This document shows positions 45,568-54,031 of a DNA stretch of 54,031 nt, one piece after another. A model generated the notes under the pieces. It was not told where the DNA came from. It ran no database searches and saw only the letters and a list, made by a program, of their open reading frames with translations. Source of the stretch: Gammaproteobacteria bacterium CG11_big_fil_rev_8_21_14_0_20_46_22. GTDB lineage: Bacteria; Pseudomonadota; Gammaproteobacteria; UBA12402. Numbering within the stretch: the first letter of the stretch is position 1; each line of letters opens with the position of its first letter. The position numbers and the translations under genes were made by a program. The DNA lies in assembly GCA_002796245.1 (NCBI GenBank), contig PCWT01000065.1, positions 1-54,031 of the forward strand, written 5' to 3'.

Positions 45568-46782
45568 CTAGGCGTACTGACGCAAAAACGATGCTGCACA
45601 TTCATGAAGGTAATCCATCATTTCTTGGTTTAAACCATGGTGACATGCCGTCAAAATACCACCGCGCATTACATCATCTGAACAACGATAACCTTCAGAA
45701 CTAGCTTTATGCGGAATGTTTTTAAACCCTGGTTGACGCAGAATATTACCAGTAAACACTGTTCGAGTTTGAATGTTTTGCTTTTCCAGATAGATTTGCA
45801 TATCAGTTCTACTGAACGGCGCATCACTCCTGACAGTCAATGGAAACGCCAACCAACCTGTTCGACAATTCTCGAGGGTTTTTGGCAAAACAAACCAATC
45901 TTCATATTCTTTGAAAAATGCAAGCTGTTGCTCGAACCATTTATTTCTTGCATCAATGTTTTTTTGTAACTTGCCCAGCTGAACCAATCCGAAAGCAGCG
46001 CCCATCTCAGAAGGCTCCAAATTGTACCCGAGCGCCTCAAAAACAAATTTAGCATCGTAACGTATACCTTCAATGTCAACGTTAAACCGATTCTCAATTG
46101 CTTCTGACTCAACAAACAAAGAAGAGCTTCGACCCCAGCTGCGTAACAACTTAGCACGGGAATTCCACTCCTTATCATTAACGCATAACATGCCGCCATT
46201 ACCTGCACAGTTAATAACATGGGAACCATAAAAACTTGTGATGCTGATATCAACAAAACGCCCAGAAGACAGGCCATCAATCTCTGCACCTAAGGTATCG
46301 CATGAGTCTTCAATCACAATCAAATTATACTTATCAGCTATTTCACGAAGTTTTTTCCAGTCCGGCAAATTACCCAGAAGATTTGGAATCATCATGGCGC
46401 GAGTATTACTCGTAATCATTGATTCTACCTTCGTTGCATCAATATTGTACGTTCCTTCCTCAACATCAACGAAAGCAGGGATGAGACCATTTTTCACCAA
46501 AGGTGCCACAGTGGTCGAAAATGTTAAGCTAGGGGTAATGACTTCGGATCCTTTGGGCAGTCCCAATAATTCGATAGCCAAGTAGTTAGCTGACGACCCA
46601 GAATTCACCATAATGCCATACTGCTTATCGTAAAGCCGAGCAACCTGACTTTCCATCTCACGAACATGCTTACCCATTTGCGTCGATGTTTTCAAACACT
46701 CAACAACAGCATCAATCTCCTCTTGACCATGAACTGTTTGACCATAAGGCACGAAGATATTTTTAGGATTATTAACCGTCAT
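45568..46782 (-). CDS. rfbH: PLP-dependent 3-dehydratase, RfbH/ColD type, lacking the Fe-S cysteines
   Basis: The 404-residue protein is a DegT/DnrJ-fold enzyme. Asp159 in VIEDSCDTLGA binds the cofactor, and the lysine of aminotransferases is replaced by His188 in SFYGSHVINCAG, the mark of the sugar 3-dehydratases RfbH (E1) and ColD. RfbH/E1 holds a [2Fe-2S] cluster with three closely spaced Cys after a WGR motif. Here the same place reads SWGRSSSLFVES, and no Cys occurs between residues 201 and 305. ColD also lacks the cluster and needs no partner reductase. The segment FTGNILRQPGF resembles RfbH. It follows rfbG by a four-base overlap. I infer it removes the C3 hydroxyl of CDP-4-keto-6-deoxyglucose. 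Confidence 0.85.
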   Translation of the reverse strand: MTVNNPKNIFVPYGQTVHGQEEIDAVVECLKTSTQMGKHVREMESQVARLYDKQYGIMVNSGSSANYLAIELLGLPKGSEVITPSLTFSTTVAPLVKNGLIPAFVDVEEGTYNIDATKVESMITSNTRAMMIPNLLGNLPDWKKLREIADKYNLIVIEDSCDTLGAEIDGLSSGRFVDISITSFYGSHVINCAGNGGMLCVNDKEWNSRAKLLRSWGRSSSLFVESEAIENRFNVDIEGIRYDAKFVFEALGYNLEPSEMGAAFGLVQLGKLQKNIDARNKWFEQQLAFFKEYEDWFVLPKTLENCRTGWLAFPLTVRSDAPFSRTDMQIYLEKQNIQTRTVFTGNILRQPGFKNIPHKASSEGYRCSDDVMRGGILTACHHGLNQEMMDYLHECAASFLRQYA

Positions 46783-47870
46783 ACAAAAGACCCTTTTTCA
46801 GAAAATTGATGTTGAAAAGCGCGAATTTGCGCCAATGTTAGCTCAAAGATATCAGCCCCACAAGCATATGCCTTATACCACTCAACGATAGCGTCCAAAG
46901 CATGATCCAGCGACCATAGTGGCGTCCAACCCAGAAATTTTCTTGCTTTTGCACTATCCAGCTGAAGGTAATGAGCCTCATGCGGGTGCGAAGATTTATC
47001 ATGCTCCCAAGCCGCACCTTGCCCCCAGCCATCAATCATCCGCTCAACAATGTAGCCCACCGGCTTAACATCTTCGACATGAGGGCCAAAATTCCAGGCA
47101 GATGAAAAAATCCCCGGCTCGTTCCACATACTTTCAGCCAATAATAAATACCCCATCAGTGGCTCTAAAACGTGCTGCCAAGGCCTAATCGCTTTAGGGT
47201 TTCTCACAAGTACCGGCTTATTACCAAGCAACGAGGTTACAATATCGGGAATTAGGCGGTCATTTGCCCAATCACCACCACCAATAACATTACCCGCCCT
47301 TGCTGTTGCAATCGACGTTTGATGCTCTTCAATTTTTTCAGGATTAAAATATGAAGCCCTATAAGCCGCGGTGACAAGTTCCGAACAAGCTTTGCTGCTA
47401 CTATAAGGGTCATACCCTCCCAACGGCTCGCTCTCTCGATAGCCCCAAATCCACTCTTTATTCTCGTAGCACTTGTCAGTCGTGACATTAATCACCACCC
47501 TGACAGACGGACACGCTTTTACAGCCTCAAGAATATGCGCTGTACCCATAACATTAATACTGTACGTTTCAAGAGGGTATTCGTATGAAAAACGGACAAG
47601 TGGCTGTGAGGCCATATGAATAACAATATCAGGTTGAACAGCACTCATGCGAGCCTGTAATGCATCAAGATCACGCACATCACCAACACAATGATTGATT
47701 AAAGCCGGCATATCAAGAAGGTTAAACAGTGAAGGATCGGTATTGGGTGACAAGGCATAACCAAAAACCTCTGCCCCTAATTCCTTTAACCACAAGCTCA
47801 ACCAGGTGCCCTTGAAACCGGTATGCCCTGTAAGTAGTACCTTTTTATTTTTCCAAAACGTGTTATTCAC
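46779..47870 (-). CDS. rfbG: CDP-glucose 4,6-dehydratase
   Basis: RfbG (DdhB) converts CDP-glucose to CDP-4-keto-6-deoxyglucose. From a GTG at 47870 the protein has 363 residues, close to the usual 360. GGAGG lies 7 bases upstream, and this start overlaps the rfbF end by 8 bases. A frame open to 47930 adds unrelated residues. It has the NAD motif [17 protein letters not shown], the family [33 protein letters not shown], and catalytic YSSSK. Confidence 0.95.
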   Translation of the reverse strand: MNNTFWKNKKVLLTGHTGFKGTWLSLWLKELGAEVFGYALSPNTDPSLFNLLDMPALINHCVGDVRDLDALQARMSAVQPDIVIHMASQPLVRFSYEYPLETYSINVMGTAHILEAVKACPSVRVVINVTTDKCYENKEWIWGYRESEPLGGYDPYSSSKACSELVTAAYRASYFNPEKIEEHQTSIATARAGNVIGGGDWANDRLIPDIVTSLLGNKPVLVRNPKAIRPWQHVLEPLMGYLLLAESMWNEPGIFSSAWNFGPHVEDVKPVGYIVERMIDGWGQGAAWEHDKSSHPHEAHYLQLDSAKARKFLGWTPLWSLDHALDAIVEWYKAYACGADIFELTLAQIRAFQHQFSEKGSFV

Positions 47871-48639
47871 CCCATAGCCTCCAAGGCGCCTGGCCAGAGT
47901 TCCAAAGCTTCTCAAGCATGTGTTTCTCACGCAGCGTATCCATCGGCTGCCAAAAGCCAGTGTGAAAATAACAACTCATTTCATTATTCAAAGACAAGTT
48001 TTGCATTGGCGCTTGCTCCCAAATGGTTGCATCACCCTCAATATAATCAATAACCGCAGGCGAAAGAACAAAGAACCCCCCATTGATCCATGAGCCATCA
48101 CCCTTAGGTTTCTCCTGAAAAGAGTCGACCTTGTTATCCGTAAAATTCAGCGCACCAAAACGTCCCGCTGGCTGAACTGCCATCACGGTCGCAAGCCTGC
48201 CTTCTTTCCTGTGCAGTTTAAGCAATGCGTCAATATCAATATCAGCAACGCCATCACCATAAGTAAAACAAAATGCTTCTTCATCCTTCAGGTAATCTTT
48301 AACGCGTCGCAAACGACCGCCGGTCATGCTCTCATTACCTGTGTCAACCAATGTAACACGCCAAGGCTCTGCCTTTTTATGATGAACTTCCATTTCATTT
48401 TCACGCATACAGAAGGTGACATCCGACATATGCAAAAAATAGTTCGCAAAATACTCTTTGATCACATAGCCCTTATAACCCAAGCAAATAATAAAATCGT
48501 GAATACCATAGTAAGAATAAATCTTCATGATATGCCACAGAATAGGCATGCCTCCAATTTCAACCATTGGCTTGGGCTTCAAAGAAGTTTCTTCACTTAA
48601 CCGCGTTCCCAAACCACCAGCAAGAATTACCGCCTTCAT
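47863..48639 (-). CDS. rfbF: Glucose-1-phosphate cytidylyltransferase
   Basis: RfbF (DdhA) makes CDP-glucose from CTP and glucose-1-phosphate, the first step to CDP-3,6-dideoxyhexoses. The 258-residue protein starts [30 protein letters not shown] and has the typical [28 protein letters not shown] and [11 protein letters not shown]. It has its own promoter at 48699-48726 and begins the block rfbF-rfbG-rfbH-epimerase-reductase-wzx. Confidence 0.97.
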   Translation of the reverse strand: MKAVILAGGLGTRLSEETSLKPKPMVEIGGMPILWHIMKIYSYYGIHDFIICLGYKGYVIKEYFANYFLHMSDVTFCMRENEMEVHHKKAEPWRVTLVDTGNESMTGGRLRRVKDYLKDEEAFCFTYGDGVADIDIDALLKLHRKEGRLATVMAVQPAGRFGALNFTDNKVDSFQEKPKGDGSWINGGFFVLSPAVIDYIEGDATIWEQAPMQNLSLNNEMSCYFHTGFWQPMDTLREKHMLEKLWNSGQAPWRLWGE

Positions 48640-48698
48640 TCAATCTCCATGCTAAAACGAGTTCTATCCAGGCTCATAAACAACCAAAGTCAGCCAGC

Positions 48699-48726
48699 AT
48701 TATACAAGACGGCGACTGATAGTAAA
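48699..48726 (-). promoter_or_regulatory. Promoter for the rfbF operon
   Basis: On the minus strand, TTTACT (48726-48721), a 16-base spacer and a perfect TATAAT (48704-48699) lie about 60 bases before the rfbF ATG. The flanks resemble the promoter at 36798-36825. Confidence 0.65.
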
Positions 48727-48746
48727 CCAAGGGTGTTGAGTAAAGC

Positions 48747-49886
48747 CTAAGCGTATAAGCGCATTATTTGGGCAATAACGATTTCATCAGAAAACAAGGC
48801 TTCAACCATGTGGCGACTAGCTCGCCCAAATTTTTGCCGGATTTCAGAACCATCAGCCAAAGACTCGATTGCTGCTGCCAAAGCCACTGAGTTTTTGCTT
48901 GGAACCAAGTAACCATTCTCACCATCATGGCAGATCTCACGGCAACCCGGAACATCCGTTGAAACGATCGCACGACCACAAGCAGCAGCCTCAAGCAAGG
49001 TTTTTGGCAAGCCCTCACGATAGGAAGGAAGAACAGCAATGTGTGAGTTGCTATAAATGTGTGCTACATCATTTCGACGCCCGAGCCAAAATAAATTCGG
49101 CAGCTCTTCACAGAAATTGAGCAGTGCCTGTCGGCTCAGGGAGTTCGGGTTAACTTCATGTATATCACCGACCAACTGGATATGTATATCCGACCGGCCT
49201 TTTTGATATAATATTCTCGCCGCTTCACACAACTCCACAATACCCTTATCTTTAAGCATCCGTGAAATACAGCTAACAACCACTGGCGGTGCTTTGGGCT
49301 CCGGAAGATAGGCATAATCGCTTAGACTGACCCCCGAACCTTTAATTAAAAACAAGCGACTCTTCTCGATTAAGCGATTGGCCAAAGTATTGTAGTCATC
49401 ATCATTTTGAACGATTAGCCTCACCTTAGAAGATAAGCAAAGCAAACGAAGAAGGCTGAAGGTGATGCTTTTTAAAAAACGCGTTAAGCGGCTACGAGAA
49501 GTAAACAAATAACCCATGCCCGCCAACAAACCAATAAACTGTTTCGCCCTTGAAAAACGAAAAGCAATGAGGCCAAGCAACACCATGCGGACAGAAACGA
49601 CATGCACATAATCAGGACGCAACTTGATAAAACCACGCCAAAGCCTCCATACAAGCTTAAGGTTTCCCAGAAAAGCCACTCCCTTTGCGCGAAGACGCAA
49701 ATCAAAAACCTCAAAGCCATAAGCAGATAACTTTTGACTTTCCACCGGCGAAGAAAAAGTGGTGGCAACGACGAGCCTAAAGCCGGCATTTTTCAACGCT
49801 AAAGCAAACGCCAAGCGATGCGACATAAAATAGCCGATGTCTGCAACGACCAACATAACCGTTTTAGTTTTGACTACATCATCCAT
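48747..49886 (-). CDS. Glycosyltransferase family 4
   Basis: The 379-residue GT-B enzyme has the GT4 nucleotide-sugar motif SYREGLPKTLLEAAACGRAIVSTDVPGCRE (Glu-x7-Glu), with VVSCISRMLKDKGIVELCEAA and IQLVGDIHE before it. The N-terminal SHRLAFALALKNAGF is typical. It may act early in repeat-unit assembly; the donor is not predictable. It starts inside the end of asnB (13-base overlap). Confidence 0.9.
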   Translation of the reverse strand: MDDVVKTKTVMLVVADIGYFMSHRLAFALALKNAGFRLVVATTFSSPVESQKLSAYGFEVFDLRLRAKGVAFLGNLKLVWRLWRGFIKLRPDYVHVVSVRMVLLGLIAFRFSRAKQFIGLLAGMGYLFTSRSRLTRFLKSITFSLLRLLCLSSKVRLIVQNDDDYNTLANRLIEKSRLFLIKGSGVSLSDYAYLPEPKAPPVVVSCISRMLKDKGIVELCEAARILYQKGRSDIHIQLVGDIHEVNPNSLSRQALLNFCEELPNLFWLGRRNDVAHIYSNSHIAVLPSYREGLPKTLLEAAACGRAIVSTDVPGCREICHDGENGYLVPSKNSVALAAAIESLADGSEIRQKFGRASRHMVEALFSDEIVIAQIMRLYA

Positions 49887-51775
49887 TGTTTATACCAGCT
49901 TTGAAACATGAGTATATTCCATAACGCAAAAGACCAATTCCGCTTACCGCTAAGGTGCTCTTTCCAATAAGAAGATACTTGCTTCTCATCCAAGTAGCCT
50001 TGAGCACGAAGCATATCAGGCTGAAGCAGTGACTGAGCCCAGTCTTTCAAATCAGACCTTAACCACTGACTCAGCGGCACACCAAAACCCATTTTAGGTC
50101 GATCAATCAACCCCTTGGGCACATGGCGATATAGCACATCCCTCAAAACACGCTTGCCTTGACCTTGATCTATTTTATAAGCCAATGGTAACGACCAAGC
50201 AAATTCAAAAATACGGTGATCCAAAAACGGCACACGGGTTTCGAGCGAAACCGCCATCGCCGCACGATCAACTTTCGTTAAAATATCATCCATCATATAC
50301 GTTTGCGAATCAGCAAGCATCATCCACTCTTGATAAGAAAGCTCTTTTGAAGCCTTCCAAAACCAGCGCTCATTAAAACTGTATTCCTTGGCACCAAGTA
50401 CGAAACTTGTATCGTAAATCTGAGAACACAACAGACGATATAAGTCTTCTCTAGAACGACCACCCTGCTCGACCACAGCCTTAAGTTTTAACAGTTTGTC
50501 AGGCAGCTGCGCATACGCCGTTGGCAAGTAACCCAAAACTTTCAAAAGAGCCGAGGGCAGCAATTTAAGGCCTGCCCTAAAAGGCCCTGGATCAATAAAA
50601 CGGCTGAAAACCGATTCAGCCAAAAAATAGCGATTGTAACCACCAAATAATTCATCGCCAGCGTCACCTGACAAACTCACTGTGACTTGAGTTTTTACTA
50701 ACTGACTCACTAAAAACGTTGGTATTTGAGAAGAATCGGCAAAGGGCTCGTCATAAATAGTAGGTAATTTAGGCACCACAGAAAGTAGATCTTTCTGGCC
50801 AACATACAACTCTGTGTGATTCGTGTTTAGATGCTTAGCCACATCCTGAGCGTACTGTGCCTCATTAAAAGCTGCCTCATGAAAGCCGATGCTAAAGGTA
50901 TTAACCTTCTTGGGTGAGAGTGACTGCATCAACGCAACAATTATAGAAGAGTCAACACCACCAGACAAAAAAGCCCCCAGAGGAACATCTGATTGCATTT
51001 GTATTTTTAACGTGTCTTTAAGCTTAGACTCAAGTAGATCAACAGCCTCATCATAAGTACCTAAAAATTTATCTTGAGACAACACACTGGATGCTTGCCA
51101 ATAATACGACAATGATTGGCTGCGATCAGAACCGACCTTCAGGTAACTGCCAGGTTCAAGCTTCGAAATATTTTCATAAATTGAACAAGGGGTTGGAACA
51201 TAGGCATAGCGCATATACGTCGCCAAAGCCTGGCGATCAACCTGAAAACGCCAACCCAAGGAAGATAGCGGCCTTAATGACTTGAGTTCAGAAGCAAAAG
51301 CCAAGGTATTGTTTTGAATACCATAATAGAGTGGCTTCTCACCAAAGCGATCGCGCGCCAAATAAAGTTCTTTTTTCTCAAGGTCAAACGCGGCAAACGC
51401 AAACATGCCAACACATTGCTCTAAAGCTTTTTTTATGCCCCAGATATCAATCGCATTAACTAGAACTTCGGTATCGCTATCACCCTTGAAACTCAAACCA
51501 CCATGGACGAGCAAGCTATCCCTTAGTTCGGCATAATTATATATTTCGCCATTAAAAACAATCACCCACCGGCCAGAGGCAGAAAACATCGGCTGATGGC
51601 CTGCTTGAGATAAATCATGAATGGACAAGCGAACATGGCCTAAAGCAAGGCTATCCTGAGCATAAACACCTTCACCGTCTGGTCCGCGGTGGCGAATACT
51701 CGCCAGCATTTTTTCGATAAGCGAGCTATCTGCGCGCTGATGCTCAAAAGACCAGTAACCTGCAAAACCACACAT
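49874..51775 (-). CDS. asnB: Asparagine-synthase-type glutamine amidotransferase of the polysaccharide locus
   Basis: The 633-residue protein has the N-terminal glutaminase domain with nucleophile Cys2 (MCGFAGYWSF), NGEIYNYAELR and the GDSDTEVLVNA segment. The C-terminal synthetase domain carries the ATP-pyrophosphatase motif AFLSGGVDSSIIVAL and SGDAGDELFGGYNRY. In O-antigen loci such proteins (for example WbpS) are thought to amidate uronic acid sugars. The UDP-glucuronate epimerase gene in the same locus supplies a candidate substrate. A role in free asparagine synthesis is the alternative. It is overlapped by glycosyltransferase genes at both ends. Confidence 0.9.
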   Translation of the reverse strand: MCGFAGYWSFEHQRADSSLIEKMLASIRHRGPDGEGVYAQDSLALGHVRLSIHDLSQAGHQPMFSASGRWVIVFNGEIYNYAELRDSLLVHGGLSFKGDSDTEVLVNAIDIWGIKKALEQCVGMFAFAAFDLEKKELYLARDRFGEKPLYYGIQNNTLAFASELKSLRPLSSLGWRFQVDRQALATYMRYAYVPTPCSIYENISKLEPGSYLKVGSDRSQSLSYYWQASSVLSQDKFLGTYDEAVDLLESKLKDTLKIQMQSDVPLGAFLSGGVDSSIIVALMQSLSPKKVNTFSIGFHEAAFNEAQYAQDVAKHLNTNHTELYVGQKDLLSVVPKLPTIYDEPFADSSQIPTFLVSQLVKTQVTVSLSGDAGDELFGGYNRYFLAESVFSRFIDPGPFRAGLKLLPSALLKVLGYLPTAYAQLPDKLLKLKAVVEQGGRSREDLYRLLCSQIYDTSFVLGAKEYSFNERWFWKASKELSYQEWMMLADSQTYMMDDILTKVDRAAMAVSLETRVPFLDHRIFEFAWSLPLAYKIDQGQGKRVLRDVLYRHVPKGLIDRPKMGFGVPLSQWLRSDLKDWAQSLLQPDMLRAQGYLDEKQVSSYWKEHLSGKRNWSFALWNILMFQSWYKQWMM

Positions 51776-52914
51776 TATCGAACCTCAGCCTGATTATCAA
51801 CAAGGCTACTATAAAGATCCTCGTACTGCTTAACAACCGAATGTATTGAATAATGAGCTACAGCATAATCACGCATCCTGGCTCGTTCTTCATCGGTCAT
51901 TTTCAGCGCTTTAAGGCAGTTTTCGGCCAAACTATCGATGTCATTAGGCTGAGAAACAAAACCATACTCAGAAACAACCCTGGCGCAATCACCAACATTC
52001 GTTACGACACAAGGGACACCGCAAAACATTGACTCTCCAACTACATTTGGAAACCCCTCTTCAAGCGAAGTTAGAAGATGCACATCCAGCGCAGGAAGGT
52101 AGCGTGAAGCATCGACCTCGCCAAGCAACCGGATTTTTTTTTCCAAGCCTAAATCTTGAATAGACCTTAGCAAAGCATTATTAGCTTTAACACAAAACTC
52201 ACCCGCCAAGACAAAGCAACAATTATCAAGCCCACTGTCCAAAAGAACTCGCGCCACTTCCAAAAAGGCACGATGATTTTTAATAGGATGATACCGTGCG
52301 AACATACCGATTAACCTTGAAGACGGCTTAAGCCCAAATAATTTTCGGCAGTGGCTGTAGATACCCTGGCTTGGATAGAAAACAGTTTCGTCAAAACCAT
52401 TAGGAATAAAGATGTCTTTTGGCTTTAAAAAACCAATGCCGTGATGCTGCTGCTGAGAGCGCATAGAATTATTCACCACAATATCAGAAAAGCGACTTAC
52501 CCAAGCATTCAAACGAATCACACATCGCGTCATGACCTTGTAGTTCTTAAAGTTTGCCAAGCTTGCCCGTATATTTTGAACGAGCCTGGTTTTAATACAG
52601 AATGGGCGCATAACCGCCGTAAAGACGTTAGCATGATACATCCAGGACTGCACAAGATCTGGGCGCTGACATTTAAGCAAACGCCTGTAACGAAAAAAAG
52701 ACATCAAAATACCATAAACCGTCTTCATATTGAGCATGTAAACAGGCACCCCAATAGATTCCAGCTTCTCTACGTAGGCCCCGCCGGAGGTCATTACAAT
52801 AACCGTGCTTTCAAAACGCTTCTTATCAATATGACTGACAAGCTTATAGAGCATAGCCTCAGCGCCACCCTGCCCAAGCCCAGAAATAACATGAAGAACC
52901 CTCAACTTTTTCAC
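51775..52914 (-). CDS. Glycosyltransferase family 4
   Basis: This 379-residue enzyme begins LRVLHVISGLGQGGAEAMLYKLV, the standard GT4 N-terminal donor/acceptor loop. In the C-terminal domain it has IGMFARYHPIKNHRAFLEVA and LTSLEEGFPNVVGESMFCGVPCVVTNVGD with the Glu-x7-Glu pattern. It is the first glycosyltransferase gene after galU and shares its stop/start boundary with asnB. Donor sugar and linkage are not predictable. Confidence 0.92.
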   Translation of the reverse strand: MKKLRVLHVISGLGQGGAEAMLYKLVSHIDKKRFESTVIVMTSGGAYVEKLESIGVPVYMLNMKTVYGILMSFFRYRRLLKCQRPDLVQSWMYHANVFTAVMRPFCIKTRLVQNIRASLANFKNYKVMTRCVIRLNAWVSRFSDIVVNNSMRSQQQHHGIGFLKPKDIFIPNGFDETVFYPSQGIYSHCRKLFGLKPSSRLIGMFARYHPIKNHRAFLEVARVLLDSGLDNCCFVLAGEFCVKANNALLRSIQDLGLEKKIRLLGEVDASRYLPALDVHLLTSLEEGFPNVVGESMFCGVPCVVTNVGDCARVVSEYGFVSQPNDIDSLAENCLKALKMTDEERARMRDYAVAHYSIHSVVKQYEDLYSSLVDNQAEVR

Positions 52915-52997
52915 AAGGGATTTACCACACTCGCTTCAAATTCAAACTCAAGCCGACCAAAAAAATATAGGCTACAGAACAACTAATGCAGTAACAC

Positions 52998-53873
52998 CTA
53001 TTCATTGACAATTTCTTTCAGGTACGAAAGCAATCCAGGTGCAAGCTCACTTCGCTTAAGCGCATAAGCAATGGTCGCCTTCAAAAAATCAGCTTTATTG
53101 CCACAGTCGTATCGACGCCCGGTATGCTCGCAGGCATAAAAAGGCGCATGAGATAGCATCGCTGACAAGGCATCTGTCAGCTGAATTTCACCGCCACGGC
53201 CTTTCTTTGTGTTGGCCAAATAGCCAAAAATGTCTCTGTGCAAGATATAACGCCCGACCACTGCTAGGTCTGATGGCGCCTCAGCCAAGCTTGGCTTTTC
53301 AACAATCCCAGAGACTTTACCATCAGCATCGGCAGAAACGATGCCGTATTGATCAACCTTAGACTTTGGCACACGCTCTACCGCAAGCACATTCCCGCCC
53401 ACTTGATGATGATATTCAACCAGCATATTTAAGCAGGATTTCTTACCCATATCGATCAAGTCGTCAGACAGCAAAATAGCAAAATAGTCTTCTTTAATGA
53501 TGGCCGCAGCTCGCATAACTGCATCGCCCAAACCCAAAGGGTAAGGTTGACGAACATAAACACAATTCACATGGGCTGGAAGCAAGGCTTTCAAAGCTTT
53601 AAGCTGCTCATGTTTTCCAGACGCCTCAAGCGCAGCTTCAAGCTCATAATTACTATCAAAGTAATCTTCAATCGCTCGCTTTGTGTAGCTAGTCACAAAA
53701 ATCAAGTTTTCGATGCCTGCAGCTATTGCCTCTTCAACCACATACTGAATGATGGGCCGGTCAACTATCGGCAACATTTCTTTAGGCGAAGCTTTTGAAG
53801 CTGGCAAAAAACGCGTACCTAAGCCTGCAACCGGCAAGACGGCCGTTTTAACTTTGTTGACTTTATTTACCAT
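52998..53873 (-). CDS. galU: UTP--glucose-1-phosphate uridylyltransferase
   Basis: GalU makes UDP-glucose, the parent of UDP-glucuronate and other sugars of the envelope. The protein of about 291 residues has AVLPVAGLGTRFLPASKASPKEMLPIVDRP, VVEEAIAAGIENLIFVT, and IVEKPSLAEAPSDLAVVGRYIL. I use the ATG at 53873; a TTG three codons upstream has AAAGGG before it and may be the true start. A KVNKVNKVK repeat precedes the catalytic domain. It is the promoter-proximal gene of the locus. Confidence 0.95.
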   Translation of the reverse strand: MVNKVNKVKTAVLPVAGLGTRFLPASKASPKEMLPIVDRPIIQYVVEEAIAAGIENLIFVTSYTKRAIEDYFDSNYELEAALEASGKHEQLKALKALLPAHVNCVYVRQPYPLGLGDAVMRAAAIIKEDYFAILLSDDLIDMGKKSCLNMLVEYHHQVGGNVLAVERVPKSKVDQYGIVSADADGKVSGIVEKPSLAEAPSDLAVVGRYILHRDIFGYLANTKKGRGGEIQLTDALSAMLSHAPFYACEHTGRRYDCGNKADFLKATIAYALKRSELAPGLLSYLKEIVNE

Positions 53874-53907
53874 GTTAATCAATAAAACCCTTTAAAAATC
53901 GGCTCAG

Positions 53908-53936
53908 AGCATAGCATGCAAGACCTTATGAGCCAA
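53908..53936 (-). promoter_or_regulatory. Promoter for galU and the polysaccharide operon
   Basis: On the minus strand, TTGGCT (53936-53931) and TATGCT (53913-53908) are 17 bases apart, about 35 bases upstream of the galU start. Confidence 0.55.
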
Positions 53937-53977
53937 GAGCCTCGCCGTATATTGGGTGCGATTAAAAGTGTAGGTTT

Positions 53978-54021
53978 TTGAAAAAAACGTTAGAATCCAT
54001 GTAATTTTAATATTACAGAAG
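53978..54021 (+). promoter_or_regulatory. Possible divergent promoter and ribosome site for a gene beyond the window
   Basis: On the plus strand, TTGAAA (53978-53983) is followed after 18 bases by TAATTT (54002-54007), then AGAAGGA near 54015-54021. The arrangement suggests a rightward gene starting just past the window end. Confidence 0.35.
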
Positions 54022-54031
54022 GATCGAAAGA

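Noticed and set aside
45568-46782. Sugar aminotransferase (for example ArnB or PseC type)
   Set aside because: The essential PLP lysine is replaced by His188, so transamination through an internal aldimine is not possible.

Overview
The window is bacterial chromosome with dense, short-gapped operons. It looks like a gammaproteobacterium, probably a member of or close to the Legionellales. The basis is the set of core gene neighbourhoods (hldE-gmk, rpoZ-spoT-ridA, radA, dnaB-alr, split gcvPA/gcvPB, an Asp-type hemB) combined with eukaryotic-like proteins: an ankyrin protein resembling the Legionella effector AnkH, a protein kinase, and tyrosine-phosphatase-like proteins. The placement is an inference, because no rRNA is present. 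No CRISPR array, insertion sequence or prophage was found.

Layout. 1-491: mostly non-coding, with a decayed GGDEF-domain fragment. 525-3717: an XRE/S24-like regulator with a lost autocleavage dyad, a small orphan protein, an AnkH-like ankyrin protein, and a convergent orphan protein. 3718-4156: stacked repeat elements. 4157-9272: minus-strand housekeeping genes ridA, spoT, rpoZ, gmk and hldE. 9355-13008: an FAD oxidoreductase/aldo-keto reductase pair, a membrane protein, and a divergent biotin ligase. 12941-21027: glutarate catabolism (glaH, lhgO, a rearranged CoA-transferase) followed by the full glycine cleavage operon gcvT-H-PA-PB. 21143-23549: hemB and a UbiH-family hydroxylase. 23615-28116: a four-gene minus-strand cluster of one protein kinase, two intact PTP-like phosphatases and one active-site-dead paralogue, probably host-directed effectors. 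28193-33933: rsmJ, tRNA-Arg(CCT), dedA, glnS, radA, a small orphan and a 17-kDa-antigen-type lipoprotein.

34043-53882 is a surface polysaccharide (O-antigen-like) locus, all on the minus strand apart from a flippase remnant at its edge. It encodes nucleotide-sugar synthesis (galU, rfbF, rfbG, an RfbH/ColD-type 3-dehydratase, an RmlC/AscE-type epimerase, an SDR reductase, manC, a UDP-glucuronate-4-epimerase-like enzyme), an AsnB-type amidotransferase, four glycosyltransferases, a Wzx flippase and a Wzy-like polymerase. The chromosomal genes dnaB and alr interrupt it. The order rfbF-rfbG-rfbH-epimerase-reductase matches the Yersinia CDP-ascarylose cluster (ddhA-ddhB-ddhC-ascE-ascF). Here, however, the dehydratase lacks the cysteines of the [2Fe-2S] cluster and no ddhD reductase gene is present, which suggests a reductase-independent, ColD-like route to a CDP-3,6-dideoxyhexose.

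The two most interesting systems are that hybrid dideoxysugar pathway and the kinase/phosphatase/pseudophosphatase cluster. Functions are assigned from motifs read by eye; no database search was possible.
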